Shown here: positions 17,096 to 24,427 of the stretch, one piece after another | Layout of the letters: each line of letters begins with the position of its first letter | How positions within the stretch are numbered: the stretch's first letter is position 1 | IMG/VR virus record: IMGVR_UViG_3300043410_001381 | Location: 1 to 59,967 of that record | DNA length: 59,967 bases | Direction: 5' to 3' (one strand) | Source: a virus | Program-made: the position numbers and the translations under genes | Notes under the pieces: model-generated | The model's database searches: none | What the model was told of the DNA's origin: nothing | Seen by the model: only the letters and a program-made list of their open reading frames with translations

Positions 17096-17437
17096 TTACT
17101 TGCCAAAGTTTGCGGCTGCACGTTTAGCGGCTGCGGCCATCATAGGCTTTCCTTCTTTAGGACCTTGAGGCATTGCTGCTTGTTCTTCACCTGCGTTTGA
17201 CTTAATTTGGATTCCGTTCTGATCAAAGTTATCGATTAAACCTTGGATAGTTGGGTCACTATCAAATAGTTTTGCAAAGCGGTTGTAATCGATTGATGGA
17301 GCACCGTAAGAACGCATTGCGCGATTTAGTGCGTCCCAGGTTAATGCTGGGCTTGTGTTTTGTTCAGGATCGTTATTTGCTTGGGTTTGTAAATCCGTTA
17401 GTACTGCTACTAACGGATCTATACTTTCCCTAATTAC
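17096..17437 (-). CDS. -1 frame extension of the 17434-18441 protein
   Basis: 113 codons continuing in the -1 frame directly from the slippery A AAA AAG at the end of the upstream gene. The first internal ATG is only 40 codons in (17317), and those 40 codons read as good protein (IDPLVAVLTDLQTQ, ALTWDALNRA). The rest is YNRFAKLFDSDPTIQGLIDN, then GIQIK and an Ala/Lys-rich tail. A slip would join this to the 335-residue upstream protein, giving about 448 residues; independent initiation at 17317 (73 residues) is the alternative. Function unknown; probably a virion or assembly protein. Confidence 0.75.
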   Translation of the reverse strand, partial: VIRESIDPLVAVLTDLQTQANNDPEQNTSPALTWDALNRAMRSYGAPSIDYNRFAKLFDSDPTIQGLIDNFDQNGIQIKSNAGEEQAAMPQGPKEGKPMMAAAAKRAAANFGK

Positions 17438-17443
17438 TTTTTT
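17393..17443 (-). promoter_or_regulatory. Candidate programmed -1 frameshift cassette (A AAA AAG, stop, stem-loop)
   Basis: Nine A then G (17446-17437) with A AAA AAG in frame (TCA AAA AAA AAG) and the 0-frame stop TAA directly after. After an 18-nt spacer comes a perfect 11-bp stem with a 4-nt loop (ATCCGTTAGTA at 17418-17408, partner at 17403-17393). The same TCAAAAAAAAAG string is at the 2.6-kb site. Confidence 0.75.
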
Positions 17444-18441
17444 TTTGAGTTAAGTAACATGCCTAATCTACGGCTGTACTCGATGCTTTCACGCTTTTCA
17501 CGGCCAACATCTGCTACGCCTGGAGTAGGTGCGCCCATTGGTTCTTCACCTGGCATTGGTTCTGCACCTGCTTCTGGTGGTACGCCGCCTACTTCTGGTG
17601 CGCCTGGTGCTGCACCACCTGGTGTTGCGCCCATCATCTCGCCTTGATCGCCTGTAATGATTGCTAAACCATTGTTTAGGCCTTGACGGCTATTCTCTAA
17701 TGCTGAATAAATTGCTTCTAGTGCTGGCTTAACTGCGTCTTGATATTGTTGTGCAACATCATTACCTTGTGATGCTCTTATAGAGTCCAATAATTCTAAT
17801 AGTTGTTCTGCTTTCATAGCAGCAACGTCTTCTAACCAGCCTGTGATACGGCCAACCATGTCTTTCGTTGAAATAATGATCTCGGCCTTATCTGCTTCAC
17901 CTTCTGATAGATACACGATATTACGTGCAACTGATTCTTTTAGATCGTATCTTAATGTTAATTCTGCAACCAATTCTTGTTGGTCACTTTCGCCTAAATT
18001 GATGCGGTTAATTGCTGATTCAATCCAGCCTTCTGGAACCTTATGATCCATTGCCTTTTTACGGATAGTGGCAAAGTAGATACTCTTGCCTTCATTTTTA
18101 CCATATTTCTTTTGCATGTTCTTTTTCATCCCTGACTTGTCGTACTTGCCTTTGAGCTTCTTCTCTTCAGCTTTCTCTTCACCAGACATTTCACGTTCCA
18201 AGATTGCTTGGTTAACAACGTCAAGTAAAGCACGAGTCTTTTGGTACTTAGCGTTTGTGTGAAGAGCGTCGAAACTTTCATTGACCTCGAATTGGCTCAT
18301 TTCAGTACGTAGTTTGTTACGCACATCTTCTAGTTGAACGTCTGTAAACTGTTCTAAATTTAGTTTGTAGCCAAACTGTTTAGCCATACTTTCGTTAAGT
18401 ACGCTACTTGTAATCGGCTGTGATAAATCTCTAATTTGCAT
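17434..18441 (-). CDS. Putative virion/prohead protein, 0-frame product
   Basis: 335 residues. A helical, charged first two thirds (EQFTDVQLEDVRNKLRTEMS, a Lys-rich stretch KKLKGKYDKSGMKKNMQKKYG, EGWIESAINRINLGES) and a Gly/Pro/Ala/Glu-rich low-complexity linker (about 268-312). It ends RRLGMLLNSKKK just before the slippery stop. I recall similar proteins in T4-like marine phages among structural genes; precise role unknown. AGGAAG ribosome site; late octamer GATAAATA 26 nt upstream. Neighbours on both sides look like virion proteins. Confidence 0.65.
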   Translation of the reverse strand: MQIRDLSQPITSSVLNESMAKQFGYKLNLEQFTDVQLEDVRNKLRTEMSQFEVNESFDALHTNAKYQKTRALLDVVNQAILEREMSGEEKAEEKKLKGKYDKSGMKKNMQKKYGKNEGKSIYFATIRKKAMDHKVPEGWIESAINRINLGESDQQELVAELTLRYDLKESVARNIVYLSEGEADKAEIIISTKDMVGRITGWLEDVAAMKAEQLLELLDSIRASQGNDVAQQYQDAVKPALEAIYSALENSRQGLNNGLAIITGDQGEMMGATPGGAAPGAPEVGGVPPEAGAEPMPGEEPMGAPTPGVADVGREKRESIEYSRRLGMLLNSKKK

Positions 18442-18466
18442 GATGGCTTCCTAAGCTATTTGTATG

Positions 18467-18474
18467 TATTTATC
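18467..18474 (-). promoter_or_regulatory. Late-type promoter octamer (GATAAATA)
   Basis: GATAAATA on the minus strand, 26 nt before 17434-18441 and overlapping the end of the upstream gene. Confidence 0.6.
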
Positions 18475-18916
18475 AAAAGGTCCATTTAAACATCCTGGAA
18501 ATTTCTTCCTTAAAGCGTGACGACTGTGTTTCGCTTTCTTCTAGTCTGTTTAATAGTATAAGATACCTGTCGAAATTCTGTACTTTCTTAATATTATTAC
18601 GGAAAACCATTGAATCGCTGTGGTTTGACCAGTAATTATTATCCAAACGCTTGATTTCTAGAAACTTTTCAATTTGTGCGCCAGCATACGCTTTTGCAGC
18701 CATTAGGGCACATGTTTTTAAAAAGAACTCATCGATCTTATCTTTAGATCGAATGTGGTATAATCCCCAATTCCCGTTCTTTTTAACTTTTATATAATAG
18801 TCCTTGTAGACTAGGCTACCATCTGGGCGGACTGTTACTGGCAAAGTTTTATTAAGCTCTTCTTCAAACTGAGAAGCTAATGCTTTAACTACTTTTGCCT
18901 TGGATTGTTTCTTCAT
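18473..18916 (-). CDS. Conserved-type phage hypothetical protein
   Basis: 147 residues, basic and helical, with a short beta section (LVYKDYYIKVKKNGNWGLYH) and a long C-terminal helix pair (LDNNYWSNHSDSMVFRNN). No motif recognised. The start overlaps the stop of the upstream gene by 4 nt (ATGA type), so it is part of the same structural operon. Confidence 0.58.
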   Translation of the reverse strand: MKKQSKAKVVKALASQFEEELNKTLPVTVRPDGSLVYKDYYIKVKKNGNWGLYHIRSKDKIDEFFLKTCALMAAKAYAGAQIEKFLEIKRLDNNYWSNHSDSMVFRNNIKKVQNFDRYLILLNRLEESETQSSRFKEEISRMFKWTF

Positions 18917-19542
18917 TTTAATCCTGATAAACGTTTAATGCTTTCTAATAAGGTGTCAGTAGGGTCAACACTTTCTCGGTATTCCTGGTGATGGGCAATG
19001 ATTTGCCTTTCGATTTCTTCAGTATCGACAACTTTAGTGATGTCTTCACCAGTGTCAAGGTCTACTACACGTCTAATGTACACCTCGTCATCACCGCCTT
19101 CTTCAGGATGATCGTAATCATCATATCTAATACGTGCTGGGATATATGGGTCTTCGTGATAATCATAATCTACGCCAACATCAATTAATTCTGGTTGGTA
19201 ATTAGGATCTTCTTCATCATCTGTACCATTTGGATCATAATAAGGATTTGGGATTTCTTCAAGAGTGGTATCAAATCTACCATGGCGCTCTTTATGCTTT
19301 GCATATTCAGCTGATTGTTTCTTAAAATGCTCTGAGCTAGCTGCTGCATGAGCTTTGCCTTGCTCGCTACTGCGCCAATCCATATACTGCTGGCTAAGTG
19401 CTGGCTGTGTACCAGGTGGATTCCAAACATTTTCTGGCTCACCATATTCTTTAGGATCTGGTCCATTCTGAAATTGAAAACGTTTCGGCTTATGGTTGTG
19501 CTGTGCTTCAGATTCAGCAAGGTATTCTTTAAATGATTTCAT
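18913..19542 (-). CDS. Acidic protein with T4-like capsid-targeting N-terminus
   Basis: 209 residues. The opening MKSFKEYLAES resembles the T4 internal-protein capsid-targeting sequence (about MKTYQEFIAE), with a possible prohead-protease cleavage after LAE. The middle is rich in His, Asn and Pro, then Asp/Glu and Tyr (probably disordered), and the protein ends ESIKRLSGLK, a tail pattern shared with other proteins in this block. No catalytic motif seen. It may be packed inside the capsid (inference). Confidence 0.58.
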   Translation of the reverse strand: MKSFKEYLAESEAQHNHKPKRFQFQNGPDPKEYGEPENVWNPPGTQPALSQQYMDWRSSEQGKAHAAASSEHFKKQSAEYAKHKERHGRFDTTLEEIPNPYYDPNGTDDEEDPNYQPELIDVGVDYDYHEDPYIPARIRYDDYDHPEEGGDDEVYIRRVVDLDTGEDITKVVDTEEIERQIIAHHQEYRESVDPTDTLLESIKRLSGLK

Positions 19543-20381
19543 TATTTTAATCCTGCAATAGTTAACATTTTACTAAGCTCATCATTCTCGCCTAATTTCT
19601 TAGAACGCCCAGCAAATCCTTCACGGCCACCACGTTGAGCTTTTTCAAACTCTTTATCTTTAACTTGACTGATAAACATGTCGGTTGCATCGCCACCAAT
19701 GTCGTGGTTATGACCAGATCCCATTAAGTCAGGATCAGTCTCAGTATGAATGCCGTTATCATCTGGTGCCACTGGCATTAATTCATATTCAAGGTCTTCA
19801 CTTGTTTCAGTATCTTGTGTTACGGTTGCGCCTGGCTTCATTTGATTTGGGTCAGCTGGCTTCATAGTAAATGTGCCTGGCTCTTGACCAGGTGTTAGAG
19901 CATCAGCAGTTGTTTTGATTTCCTGACCACCTTGATCAATAGTTACGTCATTGCCGGCAACTGCTTTGATCTTCATTGGCTCGCCTTCTTCTGATACAAC
20001 ATGACCTGATTGGCTATGTGCCCTCATGTCAGCAAATGCGTTGCCTTTGATTTCAGCAACTTGCTCACCATCAACTAATGCAATCCAGTGATAGCTACCA
20101 TCTTTTGGGAAGGCATGTCTTGGATCTTTAAATTGTGCATTAGGATACTTGGCCAATATTGCCTGTTTCCAATGGCCCACTTTATGTCCAGGTTTATGTA
20201 CAGGCTTGTGTTCACTTTCAGACATATCATATTGCTTGCCTTTGTGCTTTTCCTGACCTTGCTTTTGTTCTTTCTTTTTATCACGGTGTGCGCCTGCGCC
20301 ACCAGTGGTCATGTTCTTAGCTACAAAGTTGCGTGGCTTAGATGGCTCTATTTTCTTATTTGTGACTTCATTGATCTTCAT
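19542..20381 (-). CDS. Putative internal virion protein
   Basis: 279 residues from ATG 20381, chosen for its GGAGAA ribosome site; the frame is open 24 codons further. N-terminus MKINEVTNKK. A His/Lys-rich section (HKPVHKPGHKVGHWKQ) precedes a small globular part (YHWIALVDGEQVAEIKGNAF). There follow a beta-rich segment (MKIKAVAGNDVTIDQGGQEI) and an acidic section, ending ENDELSKMLTIAGLK. No family recognised. Stop and start codons overlap both neighbours, consistent with a virion operon. Confidence 0.58.
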   Translation of the reverse strand: MKINEVTNKKIEPSKPRNFVAKNMTTGGAGAHRDKKKEQKQGQEKHKGKQYDMSESEHKPVHKPGHKVGHWKQAILAKYPNAQFKDPRHAFPKDGSYHWIALVDGEQVAEIKGNAFADMRAHSQSGHVVSEEGEPMKIKAVAGNDVTIDQGGQEIKTTADALTPGQEPGTFTMKPADPNQMKPGATVTQDTETSEDLEYELMPVAPDDNGIHTETDPDLMGSGHNHDIGGDATDMFISQVKDKEFEKAQRGGREGFAGRSKKLGENDELSKMLTIAGLK

Positions 20382-21069
20382 TTTGTTCTCCGAGGCTAAG
20401 TTCAGCACTCTGTAGTTTATTAATATATTTACGCAACTTGTCGATTTGCCCACGAGCTCTTAGAAGTTTAAATGCTAAGTTCTCTACACTTTCCTCACCA
20501 TTGGATTCCAATCCTGCCTTGCGTAAGCGATAGATTTCTTCCATTGTTTCCTGCGCCTTCTCTAAACTAGATGAACGCAAGGCTTGGTTAATTTGACCAG
20601 CGTAGTTACGTGCTTTACTTTTGATCTCTTCAGGTCTAACCTTTGGTGGATTGTGTTGTGGTTCACTGATCCACTTGTTACGTAAGACGCTATAAATGCC
20701 TGCTGAGAAATGAGTATCTTTTGCTTGCTGTACATAAAGCTCAACATCGATACCATGTATCTTGATGTCGTGTACAAAGTTATAATTGTTCTTTTTAGCT
20801 GTGAATAGTTCAGCTTGTGTTGGGTGGTAATCAGCTACGATATGCAAATCAATATCTGAATACTGTGAGTAGTTGTAACCAGCATTACTACCACTGATAG
20901 TAATATCTTTAACTTCTAAGTCTGGTGTTTTTAGGAATTCGACAAAGTGTTCAGCTATTTGAATTAGCTTTCTGCGAACTTCTGGAATTAGCTTATTATC
21001 TTCCCAAATCTCTGGATTCAGAGTGGCGTTATAAGATAGTGGCTGTACGGATAATTCTTGGAAGTTCAT
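20368..21069 (-). CDS. Nucleotidyltransferase-fold protein (Pol beta type)
   Basis: 233 residues. The motif ISGSNAGYNYSQYSDIDLHIV (about residues 59-79) is the GS...DxD signature of Pol-beta-like nucleotidyltransferases, with a third acidic residue expected in GIDVELYVQ. The C-terminal half is helical (LRSSSLEKAQETMEEIYRL). Such enzymes transfer nucleotides to proteins, RNA or small molecules; target unknown. N-terminus MNFQELSVQP is weakly like the capsid-targeting pattern. The gene lies among putative internal virion proteins. Confidence 0.75.
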   Translation of the reverse strand: MNFQELSVQPLSYNATLNPEIWEDNKLIPEVRRKLIQIAEHFVEFLKTPDLEVKDITISGSNAGYNYSQYSDIDLHIVADYHPTQAELFTAKKNNYNFVHDIKIHGIDVELYVQQAKDTHFSAGIYSVLRNKWISEPQHNPPKVRPEEIKSKARNYAGQINQALRSSSLEKAQETMEEIYRLRKAGLESNGEESVENLAFKLLRARGQIDKLRKYINKLQSAELSLGEQNEDQ

Positions 21070-21084
21070 TCATTATTTAACTAA

Positions 21085-21402
21085 TTAGATTCCAAGGAAT
21101 TTTAAAACCTGGGGGATTGTTGTGGCGTGGATCCAACCTGCGCCTGCTGCAAATGCTAGGGCGATCATGCCCCATTTTGTCCATTTGTTTTTGACTGTTT
21201 CTAAGTCTTTGATCTTATTGGCAAGCTCACTGTGTTGTATAGTAGAAGCGGTACGCATTTCGGTTAATGTGTTTGTTAAACTGACAGATAGGTCTTTAAC
21301 GTCATTCTTGATATCATCAAGTTTAACATCTACGTTGTCCATCTTTACTTCTAAAACGCTCACACGTTCAGGAAGCGTAGCTAATGCGTTATCTCTAGCC
21401 AT
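21085..21402 (-). CDS. Coiled-coil protein with C-terminal membrane helix
   Basis: 105 residues. A heptad-type coiled coil (residues 12-72: VSVLEVKMDNVDVKLDDIKN and on) leads to a single hydrophobic segment (WGMIALAFAAGAGWI) near the end. The shape fits phage membrane-associated lysis or tail accessory proteins, but no family is assigned. TAAGGAG ribosome site; late octamer AATAAATA about 75 nt upstream. Confidence 0.6.
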   Translation of the reverse strand: MARDNALATLPERVSVLEVKMDNVDVKLDDIKNDVKDLSVSLTNTLTEMRTASTIQHSELANKIKDLETVKNKWTKWGMIALAFAAGAGWIHATTIPQVLKFLGI

Positions 21403-21476
21403 TGTGGCTTCTCCTTAGAATCAGTATTACTCTATACTGTGCTTGAGCCTAAATCGATGTGCCTTTGTTCTAAGTA

Positions 21477-21484
21477 TATTTATT
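21477..21484 (-). promoter_or_regulatory. Late-type promoter octamer (AATAAATA)
   Basis: AATAAATA on the minus strand, 75 nt before 21085-21402 and overlapping the stop of the upstream gene. Confidence 0.55.
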
Positions 21485-21884
21485 GTTTTACGTGAAAAAC
21501 AATGTTGGCACCAGGGTTAGCAGTATTAAAAACTGCGTAGTTTTGCTCCATTGCTTCGTCAAGACCGTTGATATAGGGGACTAGATGGAAGTCCTCTTTT
21601 AGTGCTGCAACTGGGTCACCGCCGAGTTCATACACAAAATCACGATCTGTGTAAAAATCAAAGCGCCATACACGAATAATATCGTCTGTATTAAACCCAA
21701 CCAATCTTCCTTTTACTTCTGTGACTACTGGGTCATGTTTAAAGGAAATATTTGAACGCATACCCAACGTCTGTAATACTGTATTGAAGTTTTGTTCTTT
21801 CCATCGTAGGTTTTCTTTACCTACTTCAGGTCTATGTTGCTTTGTGTGGCTTATATCAACCAGCGTGTATAACTTGTATTCCAT
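21480..21884 (-). CDS. Conserved T4-like phage hypothetical protein
   Basis: 134 residues from ATG 21884. I recall homologues in marine T4-like phages that begin (M)xYKLYTLVDITHT, which supports this start; the frame opens six codons earlier at 21902, but that ATG sits directly on a terminator T tract. Sequence includes ENLRWKEQNFNTVLQTLGMR and WRFDFYTDRDFVYELGGDP. Alpha/beta, function unknown. A GTTAAATA late-like octamer lies 4 nt before the ATG, suggesting a leaderless message. Confidence 0.62.
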   Translation of the reverse strand: MEYKLYTLVDISHTKQHRPEVGKENLRWKEQNFNTVLQTLGMRSNISFKHDPVVTEVKGRLVGFNTDDIIRVWRFDFYTDRDFVYELGGDPVAALKEDFHLVPYINGLDEAMEQNYAVFNTANPGANIVFHVKQ

Positions 21885-21902
21885 GCTGTATTTAACAGTC
21901 AT

Positions 21903-21928
21903 GAAAAAGGGCGGAATAAATCCGCCCT
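21903..21928 (-). terminator. Rho-independent terminator
   Basis: Minus strand stem AGGGCGGA/TCCGCCCT with a 5-nt loop (21928-21908), followed by TTTTT. It ends transcription of the structural gene 21949-22416. Confidence 0.85.
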
Positions 21929-21948
21929 AGTCTTCCCATCCCTGAGAA

Positions 21949-22416
21949 TTATAGTGTTGTACCGATAGCGATAGTTGGAGTTGTAACTGCAACTGTTGCG
22001 CTAGAATTTAAGCTAGCTGCAATAACTGCTTCAACCAAACCATAACCTGTACCGATAGCACCGTCAGTGTCACCGTTACCGCTGTCTGAGCTGTTAGCTG
22101 TATCTAAAGCAACAACTGCTAAGAAACCACCAGCTACTGGTGCATAAACTGCATACACTTCAGCATAAGTTTGTAGTGCGCGAACTGCTTTAGCGAACAA
22201 GCTACCAGCTGCTGTGTAATCAGCACCTGAAGAACCGTCTGCGTAACGCATGTCGTTTGTACCACCAGAAACTGCTACCTTGATGATAGACAATTGACGT
22301 GTACCAAAGTTTGTGTACTTCTCACCAATACCATAAGATTGTTGTGATGGCATTGCATTGTAGTTAGCTGCTACGTTAACGCCTGAACCAGCGTCTGCTC
22401 CGATTAATGAAGGCAT
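21949..22416 (-). CDS. Putative virion structural protein, Ala/Ser/Gly-rich
   Basis: 155 residues, low-complexity and Ala/Gly/Thr-rich, opening MPSLIGADAGSGVNVAANYN. Contains strands such as RQLSIIKVAVSGG and EVYAVYAPVAGGFLAVVALD. AGGAGAA ribosome site, a late-type octamer upstream and its own terminator point to a strongly expressed late gene, perhaps a capsid decoration or tail protein. No family recognised. Confidence 0.6.
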   Translation of the reverse strand: MPSLIGADAGSGVNVAANYNAMPSQQSYGIGEKYTNFGTRQLSIIKVAVSGGTNDMRYADGSSGADYTAAGSLFAKAVRALQTYAEVYAVYAPVAGGFLAVVALDTANSSDSGNGDTDGAIGTGYGLVEAVIAASLNSSATVAVTTPTIAIGTTL

Positions 22417-22467
22417 AATATTCTCCTAATTTTGTTTAAACCTACACTCTGTAGGCCTTTGTATATG

Positions 22468-22475
22468 TATTTAGT
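22468..22475 (-). promoter_or_regulatory. Late-type promoter octamer (ACTAAATA)
   Basis: ACTAAATA on the minus strand, about 50 nt before 21949-22416 and just after the 22485-22511 terminator, so the gene is a single transcription unit. Confidence 0.5.
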
Positions 22476-22484
22476 ATCTAGATG

Positions 22485-22511
22485 AAAAAACCCAGTCAAA
22501 TGGCTGGGTTT
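22485..22511 (-). terminator. Rho-independent terminator
   Basis: Minus strand stem AACCCAGCC/GACTGGGTT-type (AACCCAG arms, short ATTT loop) followed by a T run. It lies 21 nt downstream of 22532-22783. Confidence 0.8.
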
Positions 22512-22531
22512 CGTTATTTCGGAAAGGCTGT

Positions 22532-22783
22532 TTATTGCTTGTTTTCTTGTATTTTCTTAATGCCACGTTTAAATTTGGTGCCATCGCCAGCTTTAATACT
22601 GTTAAGAAAGCGTCTTTCTAGCTCAGTTGCAGTTTCGATGTCATAGTTTTCCTTGATCATCTCTAAAAGGTTGATGGCACTCTGAATGATATTAGAGGCT
22701 CTCGCCTCAATAATCATGTCAGTGTCACGACTCAACCCAATGTCGCTTAACTCTTGTAGAATACTTCGTGTGCTTTTTCGCAT
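22532..22783 (-). CDS. Conserved-type small phage protein
   Basis: 83 residues, helical: KSTRSILQELSDIGLSRDTD, NIIQSAINLLEMIKENYDIE, TATELERRFLNSIKAGDGTK, and a basic end. I recall close relatives in cyanophages with the same layout but no known function. It has both a sigma70-type promoter and a late octamer upstream and a terminator downstream, so it is a stand-alone unit. Confidence 0.6.
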   Translation of the reverse strand: MRKSTRSILQELSDIGLSRDTDMIIEARASNIIQSAINLLEMIKENYDIETATELERRFLNSIKAGDGTKFKRGIKKIQENKQ

Positions 22784-22800
22784 ATAAACTCTCTATACAT

Positions 22801-22808
22801 TATTTATT
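22801..22808 (-). promoter_or_regulatory. Late-type promoter octamer (AATAAATA)
   Basis: AATAAATA on the minus strand, 18 nt before 22532-22783, between that gene and its sigma70-type promoter. Confidence 0.5.
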
Positions 22809-22811
22809 TGA

Positions 22812-22840
22812 ATTATACGTCTATTACAATTAAAAGTCAA
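22812..22840 (-). promoter_or_regulatory. Sigma70-type promoter (divergent pair, left)
   Basis: Minus strand TTGACT (22840-22835), 17-nt spacer, TATAAT (22817-22812). Faces away from the 22846-22874 promoter; the two -35 boxes form an AAAAGTCAA/TTGACTTTT dyad. Confidence 0.78.
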
Positions 22841-22845
22841 ACTAC

Positions 22846-22874
22846 TTGACTTTTGCTGCACCCGCACATAAAAT
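22846..22874 (+). promoter_or_regulatory. Sigma70-type promoter (divergent pair, right)
   Basis: Plus strand TTGACT (22846-22851), 17-nt spacer, TAAAAT (22869-22874). Reads into the small plus-strand genes from 22934. Confidence 0.7.
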
Positions 22875-22933
22875 TGCTAAATATATCAGTAGAAACCATG
22901 AGTTACTACACACACATTTACAGAGGATATCAA

Positions 22934-23095
22934 ATGTTAAAACTATTCACAAGATGGTTTAATCAGCCATCGCATCAAACTGATTTAGATGAGTTTATCT
23001 CATCTAAGAATCCTACAACAGTAGCTGAAGTAGACTACTGGACTAGAGAATTCGATAAAAAACAACAAGACTTTGTTTGGGCAAGAGGTTTATGA
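22934..23095 (+). CDS. Small hypothetical protein
   Basis: 53 residues from ATG 22934 (GAGGA upstream); an ATG 27 codons earlier lies on top of the promoter and is rejected. Contains DEFISSKNPTTVAEVDYWTR and ends DFVWARGL. Vaguely like small bacterial proteins of unknown function. First gene of a plus-strand set of small genes; stop overlaps the next start (ATGA). Confidence 0.6.
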   Translation: MLKLFTRWFNQPSHQTDLDEFISSKNPTTVAEVDYWTREFDKKQQDFVWARGL

Positions 23096-23187
23096 AATTC
23101 ATCCAAGCAATCAAGAAATTCTTCGAAGCATACGCAGAGGCAAGGTATGAGTACCTTAAAAAGCACAGAAACAACGCCTGGTATTAA
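23092..23187 (+). CDS. 31-residue basic peptide
   Basis: Starts at ATG 23092, overlapping the previous stop (TTATGA), and reads MKFIQAIKKFFEAYAEARYE then YLKKHRNNAWY. One amphipathic, basic helix. The coupling and plausible composition support it; no family. It overlaps the next gene by 41 nt in another frame. Confidence 0.5.
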   Translation: MKFIQAIKKFFEAYAEARYEYLKKHRNNAWY

Positions 23188-23260
23188 GACGCCGCTCGGG
23201 GAAAGGATCGCACTATGGCTTATTGTTGCTATAGTGATTTACTTATTCTGGAATCAATAA
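23147..23260 (+). CDS. 37-residue single-pass membrane peptide
   Basis: ATG 23147, preceded by GAGGCAAGG. Reads MSTLKSTETTPGIKTPLGER, then a membrane helix ALWLIVAIVIYLFW. The stop is one base before the acetyltransferase start region (TAAAATG). Its first 41 nt overlap the preceding peptide gene in a different frame. No family recognised. Confidence 0.5.
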   Translation: MSTLKSTETTPGIKTPLGERIALWLIVAIVIYLFWNQ

Positions 23261-23261
23261 A

Positions 23262-23831
23262 ATGTATACTATCTATAAACTACCCGTAACTGAGTTGGAT
23301 AGATATAGGGCTCATTTATTAATGTTAGATACTGAAAGCCGCTATATGCGTTTTGGCTTTCATATTAGCAACGATGTTATTAACCAGCTTATTGAGAAAT
23401 GGAAGTTAAATTCACATAAGCATAAGATCTTTGCTATTGAAGACGATAACTTGGAAATCGTCGGAGTTGCACACGTCAGCTTAGAAGACGACGTGCCAGA
23501 ACTTGCTTTCAGCGTGTTTAAAGACCACCAGGGCAAGGGCATGGGTGATGCTCTAATGAAACGTGCTGTTGAGTACTGTCAGAACAAGGGCATCAAAGCA
23601 GGCTGCATGGTCTGTTTGGGCACTAACGATAAAATCAAACGTCTAGCACGTAAGAACAACGTACTAGTTAAAACTGAAGACGGTGACAGTGTTGGGGAAA
23701 TTACTATCCCTAAACCTACCCCTGTTAGCTACTGGCACGAGTACTTTGAAGACAGCGTGGGTAAATTGGACCACTTGGGCAAAGCACAAAGAAAATTTGC
23801 TCAAATGTTCAGATTTCCATTGACTTTTTAA
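23262..23831 (+). CDS. GNAT-family N-acetyltransferase
   Basis: 189 residues. GNAT core: HKIFAIEDDNLEIVGVAHVS (strands 2-4), the acetyl-CoA loop DHQGKGMGDALMKRAVEYC (about 88-106), then NDKIKRLARKN. It transfers an acetyl group from acetyl-CoA to an amine; target unknown. C-terminal extension of 50 residues (SYWHEYFEDSVGKLDHLGKA) is unusual. It sits in a plus-strand block with sigma70-type promoters, so it may act early against host functions (inference). Confidence 0.85.
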   Translation: MYTIYKLPVTELDRYRAHLLMLDTESRYMRFGFHISNDVINQLIEKWKLNSHKHKIFAIEDDNLEIVGVAHVSLEDDVPELAFSVFKDHQGKGMGDALMKRAVEYCQNKGIKAGCMVCLGTNDKIKRLARKNNVLVKTEDGDSVGEITIPKPTPVSYWHEYFEDSVGKLDHLGKAQRKFAQMFRFPLTF

Positions 23832-23848
23832 GAAGTAGGATATATAAT
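23820..23848 (+). promoter_or_regulatory. Sigma70-type promoter
   Basis: Plus strand TTGACT (23820-23825), 17-nt spacer, TATAAT (23843-23848), overlapping the end of the acetyltransferase gene and reading into 23906-24377. Confidence 0.82.
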
Positions 23849-23850
23849 AG

Positions 23851-23872
23851 ACAATGTACACACATACATTGT
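23851..23872 (+). repeat. Inverted repeat ACAATGTA/TACATTGT at the transcript start
   Basis: 8-nt perfect arms with a 6-nt loop just after the -10 box. It may be a 5' mRNA-stabilising hairpin or an operator. Confidence 0.55.
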
Positions 23873-23905
23873 GACACACAAAAACATACACACAGGAGAA
23901 ATAAT

Positions 23906-24109
23906 ATGTTTAATCAAGTAATCGACGCCATTCAAGATGGCAAAAAGCAAATCGTTAACACTTTTGTTAAGGATGAATCATTTAAGTCAGAACTAACCAA
24001 GTTGGTTGATGCTCAAACTAAGTTCGCTAAGGGCTCAGTGCAAAGCACATTGGATATCGCTCAAGCATTCGTGAAGAACGCTTCAAACGCATTTTACAAG
24101 AAGGCTTAA
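23906..24109 (+). CDS. Phasin-like small helical protein
   Basis: 67 residues, amphipathic helices: MFNQVIDAIQDGKKQIVNTF, LTKLVDAQTKFAKGSVQSTL, DIAQAFVKNA. This resembles phasin-type proteins (coating of storage granules) and, from memory, small proteins of pelagiphages and cyanophages. CAGGAGA ribosome site; strong promoter 57 nt upstream. A literal phasin role is not established. Confidence 0.55.
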   Translation: MFNQVIDAIQDGKKQIVNTFVKDESFKSELTKLVDAQTKFAKGSVQSTLDIAQAFVKNASNAFYKKA

Positions 24110-24113
24110 TATC

Positions 24114-24377
24114 ATGTCAGATACTCCAAAACTACCTGAAGTTAAGTTTAACAAAAACGGTTACGAAATTCGTACAGACATTTTAGCAATGGCTAAAGAC
24201 GTTGTTATGCAAGATTACCAAGTTAAGTTCGCAGGTTGGCAAATGTCAGCCCAGAAGGATCTTTCAACTGGTCAAATTGTTACACAAGTCGGAATGCCAG
24301 AATTCCCAGGTATGGACAAAATCTTGGAAGCTGCTGAAAAGTTTTACGGTTTTGTTAATACCGGAAACAAGAAGTAA
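24114..24377 (+). CDS. Conserved T4-like phage small protein
   Basis: 87 residues: LPEVKFNKNGYEIRTDILAM, VVMQDYQVKFAGWQMSAQ, VTQVGMPEFPGMDKILEAAE. I recall near-identical layouts in marine T4-like phages, always small and of unknown function. It is 4 nt after the phasin-like gene and is followed by a terminator, so the two form one unit. Confidence 0.65.
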   Translation: MSDTPKLPEVKFNKNGYEIRTDILAMAKDVVMQDYQVKFAGWQMSAQKDLSTGQIVTQVGMPEFPGMDKILEAAEKFYGFVNTGNKK

Positions 24378-24427
24378 TTATTAAAGAGTTTATATTACTC
24401 CCATAGGGAATATTATATGTTAGATGG

